Assembly: GCA_965232815.1 (NCBI GenBank)
Contig: OZ247427.1
Span: 2,108,001 to 2,172,000 of the forward strand
Source: Bin87 sp026710825
GTDB taxonomy: Bacteria; Chloroflexota; Dehalococcoidia; Lucifugimonadales; UBA3495
DNA length: 64,000 nucleotides
Direction: 5' to 3'
Both the position numbers and the translations under genes were made by a program. Each line of letters begins with the position of its first letter. Position 1 is the stretch's first letter. Shown here piece after piece: positions 59,347-64,000 of this stretch. The notes beneath the pieces were generated by a model that was not told the origin of the DNA, did not search any database, and was given only the letters and a program-made list of their open reading frames with translations.

Positions 59347-60432
59347 TTAAACATTCCTCAATTTGGGGTCCAATTTGTCCCTCAGCCAGTCGCCCAGCAG
59401 GTTCATAGAGAGTACCGTAAGCACGATGGCTAGGCAAGGGAAAAGGAAGATCCACCAGGCTGTGGTGATCAGATCCCTGCCGTCCGCGACCATGACTCCC
59501 CATGCCGGCGTCGGCGCCGGTATTCCGGCTCCAAGGAAGCTGAGGGTGGATTCCAGGATTATTACGTGGCCTACCTCCAGGGTTGCCAATACTACCACCG
59601 TATTGACCAGATTGGGGAAAATGTGGCGCATCATTATGCGCACATTGGATGCTCCGGAAACGCGAGCCCGGTCGATGAAGTCCTGCTGCTTGATCGACAG
59701 CGCTTCGCCGCGCACAACGCGAGCGTATCGGGCCCAGAGCAGAACCGCGATTACCACGATCACAGTGGTGAAACCCGCTCCGATAGCCGCCACCAGCACG
59801 AGAGCCAGCAGGATCGACGGGAACGCCAGCTTGATGTCGACGATGCGCATGATTATCGAGTCGGTCTTGCCGCCCCGGTACGCCGCCAGCATTCCCAGAA
59901 TGGTACCCAATCCACCTCCCAGGAGGATGGCAAGAGAGGAAACCATGAGGGAAATGCGCGCGCCGTGCATGATCCGACTCAGTATGTCGCGGCCCTGTTT
60001 ATCGGTCCCCAACGGATACTCCATTGAACCGCCTTTGTTGGCCTGGAACCTCAGAGTATCGCCTGGGTCGACGGTGCCGTCTTCGCCGCCGCTCAAGATG
60101 GTGGCCTCCCCGCGGTCCACCTTGCGCTGCGCGTTCGTCAGGCCAATCTCCACGTCCAGCCTGTCCTTGTCCGCGCGCTGCACCACGGTCCGCGACTCGA
60201 AGCTTTCGGATACCCAGAAAGGCGGCAGCTTCGCGTCGTCCAGCACTCCGATGCGCTGGTTGTGAGGCGCCAGTTGGTTCGCGAACATTGCAGGAATAAC
60301 CAGCAGGAATATCAGTATGATGAGGGGTATGAGCGGCAGTTCGCGCACCGCTCGGTATCCTTTCGCGATCCGACCTGCGGGCTGTTGCGTTTCAACCCCG
60401 GTTACCTCTGGGCTAGTAGTCACCGCTGCCAT
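59347..60432 (-). CDS. dppC: Peptide ABC transporter permease DppC type
   Basis: 361 residues. TM1 near 34-52 (LIPLIILIFLLVIPAMFA), then an extracytoplasmic insert of about 80 residues (60-140) that is longer than usual, the signature GTDKQGRDILSRIMHGAR, and five further TM helices with the EAA loop (DFIDRARVSGASN). A paralogue with closely similar C-terminal sequence starts the next operon at 63603. Cotranscribed with dppD and dppB. Confidence 0.94.
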   Translation of the reverse strand: MAAVTTSPEVTGVETQQPAGRIAKGYRAVRELPLIPLIILIFLLVIPAMFANQLAPHNQRIGVLDDAKLPPFWVSESFESRTVVQRADKDRLDVEIGLTNAQRKVDRGEATILSGGEDGTVDPGDTLRFQANKGGSMEYPLGTDKQGRDILSRIMHGARISLMVSSLAILLGGGLGTILGMLAAYRGGKTDSIIMRIVDIKLAFPSILLALVLVAAIGAGFTTVIVVIAVLLWARYARVVRGEALSIKQQDFIDRARVSGASNVRIMMRHIFPNLVNTVVVLATLEVGHVIILESTLSFLGAGIPAPTPAWGVMVADGRDLITTAWWIFLFPCLAIVLTVLSMNLLGDWLRDKLDPKLRNV

Positions 60433-60489
60433 TTCTCACCTCGTTCATTGCCGCACGACTCGCGCTGCCCGCAACGTGTCCGGTCCAAT

Positions 60490-61410
60490 CTATGTGTACC
60501 GTATCCGTGGGTCGATGTACGCGTACAACACGTCCACCATGATGTTGATGATGACGAACGCGGTAGCAAACAACAGGACCACCGCCTGCACCACCACGTA
60601 GTCTCGGAACAGGATGGCCTTGATCACCAGATGGCCCAGTCCCGGCCATGCAAACACCGTCTCGATAACCACCGACCCGGTGATCAGTACCGCGCCTATG
60701 AGCCCGAAGTAGGTGAGAGGGACGATCAACGCGTTGCGGAAACAGTGTTTCCAGACGACTTTCCACTCGGGTACGCCCTTGATTCGAGCCAGCTTTACGT
60801 ACTCGGTGTCGAGGACTTCCAGCATTGACGAACGGGTCAGGCGCATCAAAGCCGCCACGTTGTAATACCCCAACGCCAGGGCCGGAAGGATAATGTATTC
60901 AACCCCTCCGCTTCCTGAAGTCGGGAAGAAGTTCAACTGGACGGCAAAAATCCACATCAGTATCAGCCCAACCGCGAAGGTGGGGGCCGACTGTCCCAGG
61001 ATGGCGAACAATTTGCCAACGTAATCGAACGGTGTGTCTTTCTTGATGGCGACCAGAACGCCCACCGGAAATGCGATCACGCCGCTGACGATGAGCGCAA
61101 GGGCGGATAACTTCACGGTGTTGGGCAGCCGCTGGACTATCAATTCAGTCGCCGTGGTATTTGGCCACGCAATGGCCTCGCCCAGATCTCCCCGGAACAA
61201 TTTGCCAAGGTACTGGAGATATTGCATGTGGATGGGTTTATCCAGACCCCATTCCGCCTTGATCAACTCTATCTGCTCTTCCGAGGCCTCTTCCGGCAAA
61301 AGAACGTTGAGCGGGTCGCCGGAAACGCGGGCCAACGCGAAGGTTACCGTGCAGATCACGAAGATCGCCAAGACCCCTTGAGCGACTCGTCTCAATATAT
61401 ATGCCTGCAT
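60490..61410 (-). CDS. dppB: Peptide ABC transporter permease DppB type
   Basis: 306 residues. N-terminal TM (about 9-30), motif ARVSGDPLNVLLPEEASEEQ, and the typical six-helix DppB layout with EYVKLARIKGVPEWK as coupling loop. Lies 57 bp before dppC. A long hairpin separates it from the upstream binding-protein gene. Confidence 0.94.
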   Translation of the reverse strand: MQAYILRRVAQGVLAIFVICTVTFALARVSGDPLNVLLPEEASEEQIELIKAEWGLDKPIHMQYLQYLGKLFRGDLGEAIAWPNTTATELIVQRLPNTVKLSALALIVSGVIAFPVGVLVAIKKDTPFDYVGKLFAILGQSAPTFAVGLILMWIFAVQLNFFPTSGSGGVEYIILPALALGYYNVAALMRLTRSSMLEVLDTEYVKLARIKGVPEWKVVWKHCFRNALIVPLTYFGLIGAVLITGSVVIETVFAWPGLGHLVIKAILFRDYVVVQAVVLLFATAFVIINIMVDVLYAYIDPRIRYT

Positions 61411-61446
61411 GTCCGGTCCGTTCCTTTGTCCCTGTGAAGGTCGGTT

Positions 61447-61483
61447 CCTCCGGCGTCAGCTCGGAGTGAGCCGACGCCGGAGG
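61447..61483 (-). other. Long hairpin between binding-protein and permease genes
   Basis: CCTCCGGCGTC (61447-61457) pairs with GACGCCGGAGG (61473-61483), 11 bp; after one A/C mismatch, GCTC pairs with GAGC around a 5-nt loop. It sits about 43 bp after the binding-protein stop and has no U-tract. Same location as the hairpin at 6091-6118. Confidence 0.65.
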
Positions 61484-61526
61484 TTGAGACTGTCCAGATT
61501 GACGTTCCGGGGATTAACCGATCACG

Positions 61527-63503
61527 TCAGTAGCGGACGCCCTTGATGTGCTCCAGGTCTGTGAACTGTCCGCCGTAGGGGCCGAGGTAGATGTACTCCT
61601 CAACGACTTCGGGGTCGATTACCACCTGAACCGAAAGCGTGTGCAACGGAATGGACGCCACCTCGTAGAACAATTCGTCCGTCGCTGCGTGCCAGTGACC
61701 CAGTTGCTCCTCGAAGTTGAGGGAGTTCAGGGCGTTGTAGGTGTTTTGCCACACAGTGTCGCTGACGTAGAACCGCATGAACCGCTCTGGGCTATAGGCG
61801 AAGTGAATCGTCGGATGCGGCGGTTCGGCGTATCCCCGGAAGGGATAGATGCAGCAGGTGGTGGTGGCTCCGCGGTATTCCTGCCTCCACTGCGAAAATT
61901 CCATCTCCCGGATTTCTGTTGTGAGCCCGATGTTTTCCCACATGGCCGCGATAGCCACCACATAGTCTTTCATCTCAGGCAGTCCGCTCATCGTGTAGCT
62001 GATCATGGGGACGTTGAACCCGTTGGGATAGCCGGCTTCGGCCAGGAGTTCCCTGGCCCGGTCGGGATCAAAGCCGTACAGCTCTTCCCACGACTCTTCC
62101 CACTCGGGGTTGTACCCGGCGTACTCACCGCCGAATGCCTCGGCGCTGGGGATCAGTCCGGCCACACGGCCCTCGGTTCCCTGTCCGTCGAAGATGTTCT
62201 CGCGGATGGAGTCGCGATCTATGGCTTTGTTCATGGCCATCCGTACCATCTTGCCGGTTTCACCCGGAGCAGCCCACGGCACGGTGGGGTCGTACGACGC
62301 CGCGGAGTATGGATCGAAATCCTTCCCTTCCTTGGTAGCGTAATACATGCCACCGAACACCATCATGCTGTTGACGGCAACCACCTGGCTGGGCGCAAGG
62401 TCCAGGCCGGCGTCCAACGCCTCACCGACCAACGCTCGGTCGATGGTAGCCACCTGTGCTTCACGCGCCAGCATGGCGGCCAGGCGGGTCGACGCTTCTT
62501 CTATGATCTTGATCTCGATGGTGTCCCAGTCTGGATCCACCCGGTAGTGCTCGCCGGGAGCGCGCTCCCAGAGCCAACCGATGCCTTTCTCAAAGTCGGC
62601 GAACTGGTAGGGTCCCAGGCGTGCCGGACCTTCGTCCAGCAAGGTCGGCTCTCCGGCCGTGCAATACCCTTCCAGGTGAGGCACCTCCGCGAACGACTCA
62701 TACTCAGCTGAGCCGTTGGGGCAGCCTGTGTCCCACTGGGCTTTACTGGTCATAGGCAAACCGCGGTAGCCGGAAATCCAGTAGTCGAATATCAACTCCG
62801 GCCGAGCGCCCATGACGATATTAATCTCATGGTCGCTGATCACTTCCGGAAGGGCCTGTGGGTTGGTGCGGAAGTAGTCAGAGTAGGAGGCTCCGCAAAC
62901 TGGATTGGTGTAGTAGTTGAGCGAGTTCACGACGTCGTGGGCCGTAAATTCGCCGTAACCAAAGTGGAAATTAACCCCCTCACGGAGTTTGAAATTCCAG
63001 GTCCGGCCGTCTTCGCTGACACTCCAGTCGGTTGCCAACTGTGGCTCAATGGCGCCATTGTAACGGTTGGGGTCCAGCAGAAATTCGTGGGACGGCCGGT
63101 GTTGGCTCGTGGCGCTTCCGGTCACGTCGCAGTCCATGATGCCCTGGCGGGTCTGCTGCGAGAACAGGAAAACCAGGTCTTTGGTCTTCAACTCGCCCGC
63201 GCTGGCGGTCGTTTCCGCGGTTGGTTCGGGTTGGGCCACCGGGGTGGTGCCGACGAATGATGGTCGCGTGGGCGCCGAGGTGGCTGGTGGAGGAGCCGCC
63301 GTGGCAGCAGCAGCCGGCTGTTCTTGCTGTTGAGGAGCCGGGGCTTCGGTCGGCGCTTCTTGCTGGGCTGCCGCCGGCGCGCTGGCCGGTTGGCTAGGAG
63401 CCGCTTCTTCGGCCGCGCCGCCGCAACCCACGATAAACAGCGCTGTCAGCAATGCCATCGCAATAAAGATGATCGGCCATCGAAAAATGCGTTTCCTTCT
63501 CAT
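61527..63503 (-). CDS. dppA: Peptide-type ABC transporter substrate-binding lipoprotein (SBP_bac_5)
   Basis: 658 residues. Signal peptide with lipobox F-I-V-G-C (Cys27), then a long Ala/Pro/Gln/Glu linker (to about 110). The binding domain includes the LREGVNFHFGYGEFTAHDVVNSL and RMAMNKAIDRDSIRENIF motifs of family 5. Sequence differs substantially from the binding protein at 6130, so ligands probably differ. ATG 63503 with GGAGGGG upstream. First gene of a complete dppA-B-C-D-F operon. Confidence 0.94.
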   Translation of the reverse strand: MRRKRIFRWPIIFIAMALLTALFIVGCGGAAEEAAPSQPASAPAAAQQEAPTEAPAPQQQEQPAAAATAAPPPATSAPTRPSFVGTTPVAQPEPTAETTASAGELKTKDLVFLFSQQTRQGIMDCDVTGSATSQHRPSHEFLLDPNRYNGAIEPQLATDWSVSEDGRTWNFKLREGVNFHFGYGEFTAHDVVNSLNYYTNPVCGASYSDYFRTNPQALPEVISDHEINIVMGARPELIFDYWISGYRGLPMTSKAQWDTGCPNGSAEYESFAEVPHLEGYCTAGEPTLLDEGPARLGPYQFADFEKGIGWLWERAPGEHYRVDPDWDTIEIKIIEEASTRLAAMLAREAQVATIDRALVGEALDAGLDLAPSQVVAVNSMMVFGGMYYATKEGKDFDPYSAASYDPTVPWAAPGETGKMVRMAMNKAIDRDSIRENIFDGQGTEGRVAGLIPSAEAFGGEYAGYNPEWEESWEELYGFDPDRARELLAEAGYPNGFNVPMISYTMSGLPEMKDYVVAIAAMWENIGLTTEIREMEFSQWRQEYRGATTTCCIYPFRGYAEPPHPTIHFAYSPERFMRFYVSDTVWQNTYNALNSLNFEEQLGHWHAATDELFYEVASIPLHTLSVQVVIDPEVVEEYIYLGPYGGQFTDLEHIKGVRY

Positions 63504-63602
63504 TACACCCCTCCTGAAAGAGTTGCGCTGCGTTAGGTTTCCGTGATTCTGCTTCGTTGTCCTCCGGAGTTTGCTGCTAGTTGTTCTGTTGTGTCAGTGG
63601 AT

Positions 63603-64000
63603 CTAGACGTTTCGCAGCTTGGGATCCAGGCGGTCCCTGAGCCAGTCGCCCAGCAGGTTCATGGATAGCACGGTCAAAACGATCGCCAGGCATGGGAACA
63701 GGAAAATCCACCACGAACTCGTGATGACCTCCCTGCCGTCCGCGGCCATCAATCCCCACGCCGGTTGAGGCCTGGGAATACCCGCGCCGAGGAAGCTCAA
63801 CGTGGCCTCCAGGATGATGACGTGTCCCACCTCCAGTGTGGCGAGAACGATCACCGTGTTGAAAACGTTGGGGAATATGTGCCGTCCCATGATCCTCAGG
63901 TTGGAAGCGCCGGCCACCCGGGCGCGATCGATGAAATCGCGTTCCTTGATGGTCAGGGCCTCTCCACGGACCACGCGAGCGTAGCGAGCCCACAACAGCA
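63603..64000 (-). CDS. DppC-type permease of a second operon, C-terminal part (cut by window edge)
   Basis: The 130 visible residues are the C-terminal half of a DppC permease: EAA loop (ERDFIDRARVAGASN), TM segments GHVIILEATLSFLGAGIP and IFLFPCLAIVLTVLSMNLLGDWLRDRLDPKLRNV. Close paralogue of the protein at 59347-60432 over the same stretch. Its stop lies 100 bp before the dppA start, so it belongs to a tandem, duplicated transporter operon that continues past the window. Confidence 0.9.
   Translation of the reverse strand, partial: LLWARYARVVRGEALTIKERDFIDRARVAGASNLRIMGRHIFPNVFNTVIVLATLEVGHVIILEATLSFLGAGIPRPQPAWGLMAADGREVITSSWWIFLFPCLAIVLTVLSMNLLGDWLRDRLDPKLRNV

Overview
The window looks like a chromosomal segment of a GC-rich, free-living bacterium, most likely a Chloroflexota member of the SAR202/Dehalococcoidia type. 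This is inferred from gene content: several peptide-type ABC transporters with lipoprotein binding proteins, a flavin monooxygenase, MmgE/PrpD, amidohydrolase, SMP-30 and NIPSNAP proteins, a split methylmalonyl-CoA mutase, RNase J, and a YvcK-GlmS pair. No phage, integrase, insertion sequence or CRISPR array was seen. Nearly every gene is intact and genes are closely packed.

Layout. 1-8 kb (minus strand): aminotransferase fragment, aspS, a thioredoxin-fold DUF255 protein and a peptide ABC operon (binding protein, two permeases). 8.2-8.5 kb: tRNA-His and tRNA-Arg(TCG) with a shared terminator. 8.5-16 kb: HtrA lipoprotein protease, double NIPSNAP protein, methylmalonyl-CoA mutase catalytic subunit, amino-acid binding lipoprotein, acyl-CoA dehydrogenase, methylmalonyl-CoA epimerase and holA. 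16-25.8 kb (minus): a housekeeping block with the B12 subunit of the mutase, yceD-rpmF-fabD-nusB-acpP, family-4 uracil-DNA glycosylase, RNase J, FtsK, a PHP phosphoesterase and a lone OppD-like ATPase. 26-34.3 kb: tRNA-Arg(TCT), then a catabolic group (BBE-type FAD oxidase, SMP-30, MmgE/PrpD, NHL propeller, amidohydrolase, luciferase-like monooxygenase). 34.8-44.5 kb (plus): yvcK-glmS, then a TreT-like glycosyltransferase, a PhnA-like phosphohydrolase, thrB, aspartate kinase, a family-2 glycosyltransferase and a TPR protein. 44.5-50.4 kb (minus): a twin-domain SagB-like nitroreductase, folB, a CitE-like lyase and polA. 50.5-57.2 kb (plus): two FmdB zinc ribbons, thiE with an extra N-terminal domain, a translin-family protein, a DUF2071 protein, a two-gene unit ending in a selenoprotein gene, and a membrane-anchored PQQ-type propeller. 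57.2-64 kb (minus): a complete dpp-type ABC operon, then the end of a second, paralogous one.

Main points of interest. (1) The gene at 54744-55307 is interrupted by one in-frame TGA in the setting G-D-U-G-G-C-S-S. Both halves are in the same frame, and a bacterial SECIS-like hairpin with a GUU apical loop about 20 nt after the TGA lies just downstream, so I read it as a UGSC-family selenoprotein and not as two ORFs. It follows an unrecognised 345-residue protein in the same transcription unit. (2) yceD carries a perfect in-frame 51-bp tandem duplication. (3) The uracil-DNA glycosylase ends in QQRLF, a sliding-clamp-binding type motif. (4) yvcK lies 6 bp upstream of glmS, which fits the known GlmR-GlmS relationship. 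(5) Strong hairpins without a U-tract lie between the binding-protein and permease genes of both transporter operons. (6) AspRS carries the H30/G83 residues of a non-discriminating enzyme and probably starts at CTG. The genes for selenocysteine insertion (selA-D) are not in this window.
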